Part shown: positions 1 to 8,649 of the stretch, piece by piece
Position numbering within the stretch: the stretch's first letter is position 1
Layout of the letters: each line of letters begins with the position of its first letter
NCBI RefSeq assembly: GCF_007744255.1
Contig: NZ_CP036267.1
Coordinates: forward strand, 4,940,001-5,004,000
DNA length: 64,000 nt
Direction: 5' to 3'
DNA from: Thalassoglobus polymorphus
GTDB taxonomy: Bacteria > Planctomycetota > Planctomycetia > Planctomycetales > Planctomycetaceae
The notes under the pieces: generated by a model
What the model was told of the DNA's origin: nothing
The model's input: only the letters and a program-made list of their open reading frames with translations
Databases searched by the model: none
Translations under genes and position numbers: made by a program

Positions 1-65
1 GCGATGCTTCCCGCTACATGACCGGCGCCACCCTTGTCATCGACGGTGGCTACACACTGGTCTGA
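1..65 (+). CDS. C-terminal end of an SDR-family oxidoreductase (partial)
   Basis: Only the last 20 codons are inside the window, read in frame from base 3 to the TGA at 63-65. The peptide DASRYMTGATLVIDGGYTLV matches the C-terminal signature of classical short-chain dehydrogenases/reductases (S-x-Y-x-T-G-x-x-L-x-x-D-G-G), where this strand lies under the active site. Substrate cannot be judged because the Rossmann and catalytic parts lie upstream of the window. A strong bidirectional terminator follows about 75 bases later. Confidence 0.8.
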   Translation, partial: DASRYMTGATLVIDGGYTLV

Positions 66-138
66 TGTCATCTGCTTCCGAGCGAGAATGTATCCCCGGT
101 AATCGCGAAATTCTCTAAGCTTCACGGGAGAATCCAAA

Positions 139-178
139 AAAAGACGCTGGTCTCGACCATTCGAGACCAGCGTCTTTT
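139..178. terminator. Bidirectional intrinsic terminator
   Basis: An 18-bp perfect inverted repeat (AAAAGACGCTGGTCTCGA and its complement) flanks a CCAT loop. It is followed by TTTT on the plus strand and by a run of seven T on the minus strand. It sits between the convergent SDR gene and the FGE-fold gene and can end both transcripts. Confidence 0.9.
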
Positions 179-304
179 GTAAATCGTTTGCTTGACCGCG
201 TACTCCTGTTGCAACTGTAAAATTCTGGTCGCTACGAGGAAGAACACGAATACCCATTCGAGAAATGCGCTCCCGAAGAGTATTCAGCAGAGTCCAGCTT
301 GAAC

Positions 305-1399
305 TTAATCTTTACGTAACTCTTCCGGGATATCCGGATACATGACGAGCCGTTTGATGTCTTCGGCAGAAGGTTGAACCAGTGGGCGAATGACTCGAAA
401 GCCGACGAAGTCGGCGTCGGTGTGGTACCACATACTTTGAGGAAGTTGTGGATCTTGCACTTTCCAATCTTCGCTGGAAGGGATGCGTTTTGCGCTTCGC
501 AGCCATTCCGGATCATCGAACCAGGAGCCTCCACGAGCGACTCGCGGGTACAGTGAATTCGGTGGAGCATACGGGAAGATTGCCGCAACCATCGGATTAA
601 ACTGTTTGTAGAAATCTGCGTGATATTGATCGAGGCACCATTCTGCAACGTTTCCGTGCATGTCGTACAGGCCCCAGGGATTCGGTTTTTTCTTACCAAC
701 TTTGTGATAAGTCTCGCCTGAGTTCTCATAATACCATGCGTACTCACCAAGCTTTTCGGGATCATCTCCGAATGAGTAAGCCGTTGTGGTTCCAGCCCGG
801 CAGGCGTATTCCCATTCGGCTTCTGTCGGCAGACGGTAGTATTGGCCTGTCTTTTCAGTCAGCCATGCACAGTACATTTTGGCGGCGAGTTGAGTCATAC
901 AGATCGCTGGGAATCCGTCATGGCCCATACCAAAAGTCATATCAGTGTACTCTTTGGTCGGCCTGGTCACTCCGTCTGCTTTCTTATCAACCTCGTCGGG
1001 AGTGATACCGCTCAGATCGCGGCGTTGAATATCGAGATTCAGACGCCATGTGTCGTATTCATCCCAAGTGACTTCATGCTTGCCCATCCAGAATGGGTCA
1101 ATTTTGACTTTGTGTTGTGGCCCTTCATCATCTTCTCGATTCTCTTCGTCTGCTGGACTCCCCATGAGGAACTCCCCGCCGGGGATGGGAACCATGTCGA
1201 ATTTGATTTCGGTATAGCGAATCTGTTGCGTATACGGTTTCATCTCCGACTCTTTTGTCGCGAGACTATCCGGGTTGCGCAGGTAAGGATCTTTTGCATC
1301 CGGTTCTGCCCCTTGAACAGGCAAGACAAACCAGACCAAACCTAGAAACAGGCAAGTTGCCCCTTGCCATTTCCTCAGATGAGGGCGTAATGTCAACAT
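305..1399 (-). CDS. Exported FGE-sulfatase-domain (SUMF1-like) protein
   Basis: A 364-residue protein of the formylglycine-generating-enzyme fold. The start at 1399 ([10 protein letters not shown]) is chosen because AAAGG precedes it and a signal peptide (to about residue 30, VLPVQG-AE) follows; the open frame extends further upstream without support. Family motifs are [11 protein letters not shown] near residue 70, [15 protein letters not shown] near 190, [12 protein letters not shown] near 240, ARGGSW near 290 and VGFRVIRP near the C-terminus. The RGGSW segment continues [12 protein letters not shown], without the cysteines that aerobic FGE uses, so it is probably a C-type-lectin-like FGE-fold protein rather than a sulfatase activator. 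It is divergent from apbE with a 47-bp gap. Export to the periplasm or cell surface is inferred. Confidence 0.85.
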   Translation of the reverse strand: MLTLRPHLRKWQGATCLFLGLVWFVLPVQGAEPDAKDPYLRNPDSLATKESEMKPYTQQIRYTEIKFDMVPIPGGEFLMGSPADEENREDDEGPQHKVKIDPFWMGKHEVTWDEYDTWRLNLDIQRRDLSGITPDEVDKKADGVTRPTKEYTDMTFGMGHDGFPAICMTQLAAKMYCAWLTEKTGQYYRLPTEAEWEYACRAGTTTAYSFGDDPEKLGEYAWYYENSGETYHKVGKKKPNPWGLYDMHGNVAEWCLDQYHADFYKQFNPMVAAIFPYAPPNSLYPRVARGGSWFDDPEWLRSAKRIPSSEDWKVQDPQLPQSMWYHTDADFVGFRVIRPLVQPSAEDIKRLVMYPDIPEELRKD

Positions 1400-1446
1400 A
1401 AAAAACCTTTCAGAAATCATTTGAAACCAGCAATAAGGGGCTATTG

Positions 1447-2511
1447 ATGCGAGATCCATTTCGAGGCAACAGATCGCGATGCTGGTTATGGTGGGTCGGT
1501 TTAGGAACGTCATTGTGCCTGTTCACAGGAACACCTGTTTCCGGAAGCGAGGAGCTCAAGAGATACGAGTTCCTGCAAATCCGCATGGGAATTCCCGTGA
1601 ATATTACATTGTATGCACCGACTGAACTGATCGCAAATCAAGCATCCAAGGCTGCATACGACAGATTTCGGGAACTTGACCGCGTTATGAGCGATTATGA
1701 CCCCGATAGCGAATTGATGAAACTCTGCAAAACCGCAACGCCAGGTACGCCTACGCCTGTGACATCAGATCTTTTTGAGGTTCTTCACGCTGCCCAGAGA
1801 CTTTCTGCAGAGACGAATGGAGCATTCGATGTCACAGTCGGTCCGGTCGTCAAACTCTGGAGGATCGCCCGTCGACGCAAGAAACTTCCTGACGAGGACC
1901 GATTGCTCACCGCTTTGGAGAAAGTGGGCTATCAGTCGATCCAGCTCGACGACTCGAACAGCACAGTCACACTGCTAAAGCCAGAGATGCAAATCGACTT
2001 AGGGAGCATCGCCAAAGGCTTTGCAGCCGACGAAGCCTTGAAAGCGATGAAAGAACTTGGTGTGACACAAGCCCTGATTGACGCGGGCGGCGATCTCGTC
2101 GCTGGTGACCCTCCGCCTCACCGGGACTACTGGAAAATCGAAATCGAAAAACTCCGTCGGAAGGAGACTCCAAACGCTTCCGCTCCAATTGTCAAACTCA
2201 AAAACGGAGCCATCGCCACATCGGGAAGTGTCTATCAGCATCTGGAAATCGATGGCGTTCGATACTCTCACATCGTCAACCCTAAGACCGGAATCGGGCT
2301 GACCACACCGAGCACTGTGACCGTCATCGCCCCCAACGGAATGCAAGCAGACGCCCTTGCCTCTGCAATCAGCGTACTGGGGCCAACCGAAGGAATGAAG
2401 CTGATCTGCAACGCCGAGAACGTAGAAGCATTCATCGTGACTTCAACAGCAGACGGCAAGCTTACTGAGGTCTCCAGCCCGATGTTTGAATCGTATTTAT
2501 TGACTCAATGA
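1447..2511 (+). CDS. apbE: FAD:protein FMN transferase (ApbE family)
   Basis: A 354-residue ApbE-family protein. The family transfers FMN from FAD onto a Thr/Ser of the S-G-A-T motif in FMN-binding domains of extracytoplasmic redox proteins, with Mg2+. Visible motifs: [16 protein letters not shown] near residue 77, [13 protein letters not shown] near 125, [17 protein letters not shown] near 180, [13 protein letters not shown] near 210, [12 protein letters not shown] near 280 and [14 protein letters not shown] near 300, the last containing the metal-binding Asp (the usual Thr is Ser). A signal peptide covers about residues 1-33 ([10 protein letters not shown]). The ATG at 1447 has AAGGGG six bases upstream and is preferred to the TTG just before it. 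A plausible substrate is the membrane protein at 39574-41364, which has two such motifs. Confidence 0.92.
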   Translation: MRDPFRGNRSRCWLWWVGLGTSLCLFTGTPVSGSEELKRYEFLQIRMGIPVNITLYAPTELIANQASKAAYDRFRELDRVMSDYDPDSELMKLCKTATPGTPTPVTSDLFEVLHAAQRLSAETNGAFDVTVGPVVKLWRIARRRKKLPDEDRLLTALEKVGYQSIQLDDSNSTVTLLKPEMQIDLGSIAKGFAADEALKAMKELGVTQALIDAGGDLVAGDPPPHRDYWKIEIEKLRRKETPNASAPIVKLKNGAIATSGSVYQHLEIDGVRYSHIVNPKTGIGLTTPSTVTVIAPNGMQADALASAISVLGPTEGMKLICNAENVEAFIVTSTADGKLTEVSSPMFESYLLTQ

Positions 2512-2526
2512 ATCAGCGTGATACAA

Positions 2527-2612
2527 GAAATCATTTGCCGGAGACTTGAAGCGTCTGGCAAATGATTTCAAACAAAAAAACGCTGTCGAATTTTGATCCG
2601 ACAGCGTTTTTT
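2527..2612. terminator. Tandem hairpins with bidirectional terminator between convergent genes
   Basis: Two hairpins lie between apbE (+) and the TPR lipoprotein gene (-). The first has a 13-bp stem (GAAATCATTTGCC at 2527-2539 with 2557-2569) and no T-tract on the plus strand. The second (2574-2588 with 2599-2612) has stem ACGCTGTCG / CGACAGCGT, with TTTTTT on the plus strand and seven T on the minus strand, so it can terminate both transcripts. Confidence 0.88.
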
Positions 2613-2634
2613 GTTTTCGAATTGTCTGGTGAAG

Positions 2635-4071
2635 TTAATTCACTGCTGGTTTTTCTGCGGCAGCTTCTTTCTCGAAGTTCACAGGCACGAAAGCTCGTGG
2701 AGGAACGGGTTTCTCTTCTGCTGCCGATTGGCTGGAAAGTTGTTGTTCGAGCTTTGTCGCGTGGTCGCTGTCGATCTTGGCAAGTTCTGCATTCCCGGCA
2801 GCTGCACGTTGTTCAGCTCGTTTGCGATAGGCTTCAACAACGAGTGAATCGAAGCGTCGACAGGCTTCGTAATCGGCGATTGCTTCGTCGAGTTTACCCG
2901 CTTGCAGATAGGCGTTTCCTCGCAAAGAGCGAATTTCGGTCGAGTCGTTCTTTTCGAGTGCCTTTGTGCACAGGTCTGCGGCTTCTGTAAATTGCCCTTG
3001 GCTGAAGTGCAACTTGACTCTGTCGGTTAAGGCGATGACATTTTTGCCATCGAGAGCGATTGCATTATCGAACGATCTTTCAGCAGACTCAATACGATCA
3101 TTGAGTAGCATGTGACGACCTCGTGCAATCCACAGGTCAATGTTCTTGGAGTTGTTCGCAATGCGGCGATTGATCTCGTTCAAACGCTGAGTCCAAACAA
3201 CGTGCTGCAGGTCTTTCTTGGAGAGTTCTTCATTTCCAGCAGCTTTGTAAGCTTCGCTGCGATGAAGGTAATACTGATCGTTTTCAGGCTGAATTTCGAT
3301 CGCTGTCGTGAAGTCTGCAATCGCAGCGTCAAACTGTTCAAGCTTTAAGTAAGCACGCCCCCGATTGCTGAGAGCGTTCAGATACTTCGAATCGATCTCC
3401 AGAACCTTGGTGAATGTTTCAATTGCTTTTGGATAGTCAGGATCTTCCATTTGCAAGTAGACAAACCCCAGATTGTTGTAGGCGTCGACGTACTCTGGAT
3501 TCAGTTTGATCGCCATCTGAAAATCGTTCAGGGCTTTGATGTGCTGATCCTGCCCGATGAAGACAAGTCCGCGATTGTTGTAAACCTGTGGGTATTCCCG
3601 ATCGAGATCAATCGCTTTGTTGAAATCTCTCTCAGCTGCATCGTACTCTTTCAGCAAGAGTAAAAAGTAACCTCGAGTGTTTCGCAACTTCGGGTTTTCG
3701 GTATCGATAGCAATCGCGGCGTTCATGTCGCTAATCGCTCTTTTGAACAACTTGGCATCAGCCAAAATCGCTGCACGCTTCACGTAAGCGGTCGATTCAT
3801 TCGGCTTGGCCTGAATTGCTTTAGTGAGCAGAATCAGAGCGTTCTTGGCATCACGTTTTTTGAGCAACTCATCGGAAGCCTTCAGAATTTGACTGTAGGT
3901 CACTCTTTTTGGGCTCTTCGCTGTTGAGGGCGAAGCAGAGTCTTGGCTTTGCGAATTTGCTTTTGTCGCTGCCGGCTTCTTCTGAGGAGAATTGACCTGT
4001 TTCGGCGCGTCTGAGCCTCCACAGCCAACAATGAGTGATGTCAAAACAAATAGCGAGATGGTTCGCTTCAT
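2635..4071 (-). CDS. TPR-repeat lipoprotein
   Basis: A 478-residue lipoprotein. The N-terminus MKRTISLFVLTSLIVGCGG has a short hydrophobic stretch ending in a lipobox (IVGC), so Cys17 is the likely lipidated residue. A Lys/Ser/Gln-rich linker (about 20-60) is followed by consecutive tetratricopeptide repeats from about residue 65 to 440, with the usual spaced A/G/Y/N-P pattern (for example DAYNNLGFVYLQ, YLNALSNRGRAYLKL, AIEIQPENDQYY). TPR arrays act as protein-docking scaffolds; the partner cannot be told from context. It is a single gene, convergent with apbE. Confidence 0.88.
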   Translation of the reverse strand: MKRTISLFVLTSLIVGCGGSDAPKQVNSPQKKPAATKANSQSQDSASPSTAKSPKRVTYSQILKASDELLKKRDAKNALILLTKAIQAKPNESTAYVKRAAILADAKLFKRAISDMNAAIAIDTENPKLRNTRGYFLLLLKEYDAAERDFNKAIDLDREYPQVYNNRGLVFIGQDQHIKALNDFQMAIKLNPEYVDAYNNLGFVYLQMEDPDYPKAIETFTKVLEIDSKYLNALSNRGRAYLKLEQFDAAIADFTTAIEIQPENDQYYLHRSEAYKAAGNEELSKKDLQHVVWTQRLNEINRRIANNSKNIDLWIARGRHMLLNDRIESAERSFDNAIALDGKNVIALTDRVKLHFSQGQFTEAADLCTKALEKNDSTEIRSLRGNAYLQAGKLDEAIADYEACRRFDSLVVEAYRKRAEQRAAAGNAELAKIDSDHATKLEQQLSSQSAAEEKPVPPRAFVPVNFEKEAAAEKPAVN

Positions 4072-4327
4072 AGCTCGTTCCAGTCCGTTGGTTCGAGAGC
4101 AAATTCAAATGGTTGAGACCGCAAATATTCCCCGCGCCCGGCGTGAAAAACGGTTCATCCGTTAATGATACATGCTGCTTGTAGCTCGAATCGTTCTAAT
4201 GGGTCAATCCCGATTTCGTCGAATTTGAATTCAGAATCCCTGAAAACGGAAGCCGGAAACTCCTCTCTGGTTTCATCTTCCGTCGTTTGGGCTTATCATC
4301 AGCTGAAATCAGGTTTGGAGACGAAAA

Positions 4328-5173
4328 ATGATTATCGACGCCCATCAACACTTCTGGCAAAAATCCTTGTCGTTTGATTATGGCTGGCTGGACGCTCCAC
4401 AGCACAAGGCGATCAACAAAGATTTCCTCCCCGCTGACCTTCTTAAAAACATCTCGCAGGTCGGTGTCGAGAAAACGATTTTCGTCCAGACACAACATAA
4501 CGTTGAAGAAAATCGCTGGGCATTGGGACTCGCAGAAAAGCATGATTTCATTGCTGGTGTTGTTGGCTGGGTGGACCTTGCCAGCCCGAAGTGCGAAGAA
4601 CAACTTCTCGAATTCAAAGACAATCCGAAGTTTGTCGGAATCAGGCACATCACACAGGATGAACCGGATGACGATTTCATTGTGCGAGACGATGTCCGCC
4701 GAGGACTGAAAGTTCTTGAAAAACATGGCGTCCCGTTTGACCTGTTGTTCTACGTCAAGCATTTGAAGCATGCTGCTCTCCTTGCCAAAGAATTTCCAAA
4801 CCTTCCGATTGTGATTGACCATCTGGCAAAGCCCCGCATCAAAGAGCAAGTCACGGCAGACTGGGTCAACAACTTCCGCGAAGCTGCGAAACAGCCAAAT
4901 GTCTACTGCAAACTTTCTGGAATGGTCACCGAAGCTGACTGGGAAAACTGGAAACCAGCTGACCTGAAACCTTATGTTGAGACGGCACTCGAGGCGTTCA
5001 CTCCACAGCGCTGTATGTACGGATCGGACTGGCCAGTCTGCGAACTCGCTGCGAGCTACAAGGATGTCTTCAATGTATTGAAGGAGATCGTCGGCCCACT
5101 CAGCGAATCCGAACAGTCGGCAATCTTCGGAAAAACTGCCAATGAATTTTACGGACTGAATCTCATTCCGTAG
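4328..5173 (+). CDS. Amidohydrolase-2 family metal-dependent hydrolase (lactonase-like)
   Basis: A 281-residue TIM-barrel amidohydrolase. The ATG at 4328 has GGAG seven bases upstream. The opening MIIDAHQHFW carries the H-x-H metal site. Later motifs are VGIRHITQDEP near residue 110, FDLLFYVKHL near 140, IVIDHLAKPR near 165 and MYGSDWPVCE near 235, the last supplying the metal-binding Asp. This arrangement fits the amidohydrolase-2 group that includes L-fuconolactonase, L-rhamnono-lactonase and 2-pyrone-4,6-dicarboxylate lactonase. The cytoplasmic location (no signal peptide) fits a role in sugar-acid catabolism, but the neighbours do not name a substrate. Confidence 0.85.
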   Translation: MIIDAHQHFWQKSLSFDYGWLDAPQHKAINKDFLPADLLKNISQVGVEKTIFVQTQHNVEENRWALGLAEKHDFIAGVVGWVDLASPKCEEQLLEFKDNPKFVGIRHITQDEPDDDFIVRDDVRRGLKVLEKHGVPFDLLFYVKHLKHAALLAKEFPNLPIVIDHLAKPRIKEQVTADWVNNFREAAKQPNVYCKLSGMVTEADWENWKPADLKPYVETALEAFTPQRCMYGSDWPVCELAASYKDVFNVLKEIVGPLSESEQSAIFGKTANEFYGLNLIP

Positions 5174-5218
5174 CTGAGAGCTAAAGGAGACGCCACTGAT
5201 TCCGGAGGAGCCGGAGAA

Positions 5219-5285
5219 TTGAAGTGCCCGAGTGAAATCCAGGAGAGTGATCTTTCCACTCGTCACGGGACAAGCGCCACTTCAA
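5219..5285 (+). other. Imperfect two-stage hairpin in the 177-bp gap before the AroD-AroE-like gene
   Basis: TTGAAGTG (5219-5226) pairs with CACTTCAA (5278-5285), and CGAGTG (5229-5234) with CACTCG (5257-5262). No T-tract follows, so this may be a weak terminator of the upstream hydrolase gene, a leader structure, or chance. Confidence 0.3.
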
Positions 5286-5350
5286 CCGTTACTATTTTCC
5301 AGAACTGATCCTTCGAGATTCCTTCGAAACGCTCGCAGAGAGGCATCAAC

Positions 5351-6802
5351 GTGATTTGCATTACCGTGACACCGACTTCCCGAACGCTTGCAAAAGTCGA
5401 CATGTTGAATGCTGCCAGAAATGGCGACATCGTAGAACTCTGCCTCGATCACTTCTCCAAAGAACCAGATGTGAAGGACCTCATCACCTGCATCGACAAG
5501 CCTGTCATTGTTTCATGTCGACGCCAGCAAGATGGGGGACAATGGCAAGGGACGGAAGAAGAGCGATTGCTTTTGCTCCGGCAAGCGATTGTCGCAGGTC
5601 CGGCATACATCGAACTCGATCTCGACATCGCCAATGATGTTCCAAGATTTGGTGAGACCAAGCGGGTCATCAGCTTCACGCGATTGGATCGACCAGAAAC
5701 CAATATCGACCGAATTTTTGATGAAGCCTCCAGCGCCAAGGCAGATGTCGTCAAGTTCACCTGGCCAACGCCTACACTCGGAGCCGCGTGGCCGTTACTC
5801 GCAGCCGTCAGCCAGAAGCGGATTCTCCCTGTGGTCGGAATGGGACTAGGTCGTGCAGAATTAACATTCTCACTGCTCGGTCGAAAATACGGCTCACCGT
5901 GGATCTACGCTGCTCTCGAAAGAGGCATGGAAGCCCACGAAGGACAGGCGACTGTTTTTGAATTGAACGAAACTTATTACTGCAACGATATCAATAAAAA
6001 AACAGCCTTCGTGGCCGTTTCAGGATTCGGACCAGCCCAAACGATTACGACGCGCATCCTGAACGCTGCCTTTCGGGAATTAGACCTCAATGTTCGCTGC
6101 CTGCCGATTGAAATTGAAGATGTCGGCGAGTTAAAGAAGATGCTCGACATCTTAAAAATTCGCGCCATCATCGTGGGCAGCAAGCATGGGCAAGCACTGC
6201 TCAATCTGGCAGATCAGGTCGACCAGCATGATGCAGAAAGCGAATACATTAACCTCTTGCTCAAACGCGATTCTGGATGGCATGGCTACAACACACTCTG
6301 GAGAAGTGGCCTGCAAGCCCTCGAAGCAACTTTGAAGGATGGAAAGCGTTCTCTCGACAAGTTGAATATTCTGATCGTCGGAAACGGCGGAATTGCGAAT
6401 TCAATGGTCTATGCGATGACGCAGAGAAAAGGATTAGTCAGCATTTGCGGTCCTGATGACAAAGAAGCGACCCGCACCGCAGCGAAACATGGTTGCCGAT
6501 TTGTCCCATATCACAATCTGTACGAGACGCTCGCAGATGTGTTAATCGTCGCGGACCCGAATATTGAAATCGGCTCGAAGACGGGGCAAATCAACCCGAC
6601 TGTGATTCAGTCCAACATGACTGTGCTCGACCTGAGTGACTTACCGCTGGAAACCGAAATGATGTCCGAAGCGAGAGAACGTGGAGCACAGGCACTGAAC
6701 TCTGCAGAAATTTACACAAAGCAGGTGAGCGCACAATTCAAGGCCATCACCGGGAAAGATCTCCCAGCAATGGCCTTTGCTAAAGGGCTCTTGGAGGAAT
6801 AA
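5351..6802 (+). CDS. AroD-AroE-like fusion (type I dehydroquinase / shikimate dehydrogenase fold), catalytic residues altered
   Basis: A 483-residue protein starting at GTG. Residues 1-220 resemble type I 3-dehydroquinate dehydratase: VIVSCRRQQDGG, YIELDLD, ADVVKFTWP (Schiff-base Lys kept) and the late GSPWIYA and EGQ segments. Residues 225-483 resemble shikimate dehydrogenase: an N-terminal GFGP....LNAAFRELDL, then HGYNT, then a NADP-binding Rossmann motif ILIVGNGGIANSMVYAM. By eye, the dehydroquinase His (usual S-x-H-D-F) is Thr in VISFTRLDRP. The dehydrogenase Lys of VTIPxK is not in register (VGSKHG), and the Asp of the N-T-D motif is Leu (NTLW). The fusion layout is known in chlamydiae and planctomycetes; whether this copy is active is doubtful. 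It could be a divergent enzyme or a non-catalytic ligand-binding paralogue. Confidence 0.75.
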   Translation: MICITVTPTSRTLAKVDMLNAARNGDIVELCLDHFSKEPDVKDLITCIDKPVIVSCRRQQDGGQWQGTEEERLLLLRQAIVAGPAYIELDLDIANDVPRFGETKRVISFTRLDRPETNIDRIFDEASSAKADVVKFTWPTPTLGAAWPLLAAVSQKRILPVVGMGLGRAELTFSLLGRKYGSPWIYAALERGMEAHEGQATVFELNETYYCNDINKKTAFVAVSGFGPAQTITTRILNAAFRELDLNVRCLPIEIEDVGELKKMLDILKIRAIIVGSKHGQALLNLADQVDQHDAESEYINLLLKRDSGWHGYNTLWRSGLQALEATLKDGKRSLDKLNILIVGNGGIANSMVYAMTQRKGLVSICGPDDKEATRTAAKHGCRFVPYHNLYETLADVLIVADPNIEIGSKTGQINPTVIQSNMTVLDLSDLPLETEMMSEARERGAQALNSAEIYTKQVSAQFKAITGKDLPAMAFAKGLLEE

Positions 6803-6852
6803 GAACAGTTCGTTGCAGAATTGTGCCCTTAGCCGTCCAGAGAAACAGTTCG

Positions 6853-7428
6853 TTATGATTCATTCAGAGCTTTGACGATCTCTTTCGGATTCGTCCGGTT
6901 CCCGTGAGTTTTACTGGTGTGGACGTGTTTGACTTTCCCTTCTTTTCCAACCACAAACGTGGATGGATAAGCTGTCTCATTGGGTGCATCCCAACGCAAG
7001 TTGTATTTGTTTGTGAATGCGTAATCTGGATCAGTCACAACGATGAACCCCTTAGGAAGCTTGTGCTTCTCGAAGAATTCTCTCGCACGCTGTTCGAGAT
7101 CTTTTCCCAATCCGGGATACACCATCACGACCTGAGCACCTGCTGCTGAGATAGCGTCTGCATTTTGCAGAAGACCGCCGACTTGTTGTGTACAGGCCGG
7201 ACACTGCTTTCCGGGGAAGCCTCGCAGAACCACCAGCACGACAGGTCCTTCCGCTAACTTGCCCTTCAAGGAAACAGTCTTCCCTGAATACAACTCATTG
7301 AGCTCAAAATCGGGCACTGTCTCTCCTTTCTTTGGAGGAGACTTGGCGTCAGCTGCAAAAGTCGACGTTGCCATCGCTCCAATCAAGCAAAGAATCGCAA
7401 TCAAAAAAGGGTTGCGCACAGTTTTCAT
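6853..7428 (-). CDS. Exported peroxiredoxin / AhpC-TSA thioredoxin-fold protein
   Basis: A 191-residue thioredoxin-fold protein. The start at 7428 (MKTVRNPFLIAILCLIG) gives a clean signal peptide ending at TFAADA near residue 25; the open frame extends 49 codons further but without a leader or SD. The AhpC/TSA segment starts at GETVPDFEL and contains RGFPGKQCPACT, a C-P-A-C redox pair after strand 1, followed by VVTDPDYAFTNKYNL and YPSTFVVGKEG. The family reduces peroxides or exchanges disulfides; the CxxC pair suggests an atypical (PrxQ-like) or TlpA-like mechanism in the periplasm. Its stop is 50 bases from the convergent AroD-AroE-like gene. Confidence 0.85.
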   Translation of the reverse strand: MKTVRNPFLIAILCLIGAMATSTFAADAKSPPKKGETVPDFELNELYSGKTVSLKGKLAEGPVVLVVLRGFPGKQCPACTQQVGGLLQNADAISAAGAQVVMVYPGLGKDLEQRAREFFEKHKLPKGFIVVTDPDYAFTNKYNLRWDAPNETAYPSTFVVGKEGKVKHVHTSKTHGNRTNPKEIVKALNES

Positions 7429-8649
7429 TTCTGAACTTTCATTAGTTAGGGTCAGTGAATTTTTCGTAGGACAGCCAAGCCTATTGCTGAAGCTGAATTG
7501 ACAGTCAGCGACGCTGCACAAGCAGCCTGACAGGTCAGCGAGAGACTTCGAAACAGGACTCACTCCAGACCCCACAGGTCAGTCCTGATCAGTCATCACC
7601 AACAATAGGCTCGCGTTAATCTGTGATTCTATTCATCGCTCCCCAGTGAGAACCGTAAGCGATTTCACAAGCTCGTAAGATTACACTGAATTGAATTCGA
7701 AACTTTTCGCCCACTTTCGTGTTTCACTGGGACTGCAATTTTCGAGGGAGTTTACGTTTATTCGTTCGAAGAGACCTGTTAAAACATGGTAAAATCACAA
7801 GGCTCAACCATCGCAGTGCGAGAGTATTCCAGAACAAATCCTGAAACATGAACCTGCTCTTTAATACAATAATACAATGAGAAAATTGACCATTCCACAA
7901 GTTTCCGGGCTGATCCCAGAAATCGCGCCGGTCACCTCTGCAATGGAGAATTTCCTCCCCGTTTGAAAAGTGAGACCCAGAGATTCGGCACAGCGAAATT
8001 CGAGGGAATCTCGGAGGAAACCTGAAAGAAATCCCTGTCTCCTCCTGCCAAATCGAGCTCTCGTCCCCACCACTGGAGCATCTTTCGAATTGCTTTGCAG
8101 GGACTGCCTCGTGGCGAACAGCATATTTACTAGAGAAATGCGTTCTTCACGGGCACACGGTGGAGCAAACTGCTCCAGGTTCAGATTGTGTGAACATTGA
8201 ACAGAATTCGATGGAAGTTGAGATTTCACAAAATTGGCCTCTCAAGTTGTCACTGAAAAGCGTACAACTTGTTGTCCATTTCCAACAAGAATGTCATTCG
8301 AATTCGAGCCAACGACATGCCAGCGAGCGTGTCAGATTGTATTAACTTCGTGGCATTTTCGTGGTATTTATGACTCGATAAAGCACGCGAGTCGAAGATG
8401 AAGTCAAATTTTCAAGGCAAAAACGTCTGCCTTGAGGAAGTAGTTTTTGCTCCCCCGGACTTGACACCAAGTTTCTACGGGCAGCATGATGTAAACAGTT
8501 TTATAGCACAATGAGCGCAACTCGATCAAAAATCAGCGGTTATGCTCTTCTGAAAATCGCCATGTCGGCTTCAGGAGAATGACAGATCAATCTCTGTGCT
8601 TTGGCGCCTTTTGCCTTTTGATCGACACTTGCATTTTGGGAAAATCACC
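7429..8649. other. 1.2-kb intergenic region with one 104-bp repeat copy
   Basis: A divergent intergenic region between the peroxiredoxin-like gene and the DUF1559 gene. It contains repeat copy 1 (8074-8177) and a small 7-bp hairpin (CAAGGCA at 8413-8419 with TGCCTTG at 8428-8434) without a T-tract. The short open frames here have no recognisable protein features or good start sites, and I found no RNA gene. Confidence 0.7.
8074..8177 (+). repeat. 104-bp dispersed repeat, copy 1
   Basis: It starts TGGAGCA and ends TGGAGCA-AAC-TGCTCCA. The conserved core is CTGCCTCGTGGCGAACAGC, followed by TTTACTAGAGAAATGCGTTC and GGGCACACGG. It has the same length as copies 2 and 3. This copy has G where the others have A at position 2 of each arm, with the matching C in the final arm, so the palindrome is preserved. 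Confidence 0.9.

Noticed and set aside
305-1399. Annotation as a genuine formylglycine-generating enzyme
   Set aside because: The active-site cysteines expected after RGGSW are not seen; called only as FGE-fold.
4196-5266. Long minus-strand frame opposite the amidohydrolase gene
   Set aside because: It is the antisense shadow of a gene with full family motifs and a good SD on the plus strand.
6804-6854. Direct repeat AACAGTTCGTT twice between convergent genes
   Set aside because: Only 11 bp, two copies, no palindrome or spacer pattern; too short to interpret.
7498-7512. TTGACAGTCAGCGAC shared with 31266-31280
   Set aside because: A single 15-bp match without further similarity on either side; possibly a promoter-like coincidence, not enough to call a repeat.
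7970-8200. Open frames through each 104-bp repeat encode a shared peptide containing CLVANSIFTREM
   Set aside because: Between copies most substitutions in this frame change the amino acid (L to V, D to I, I to T, G to R) and starts differ. The shared peptide reflects shared DNA, not coding constraint.
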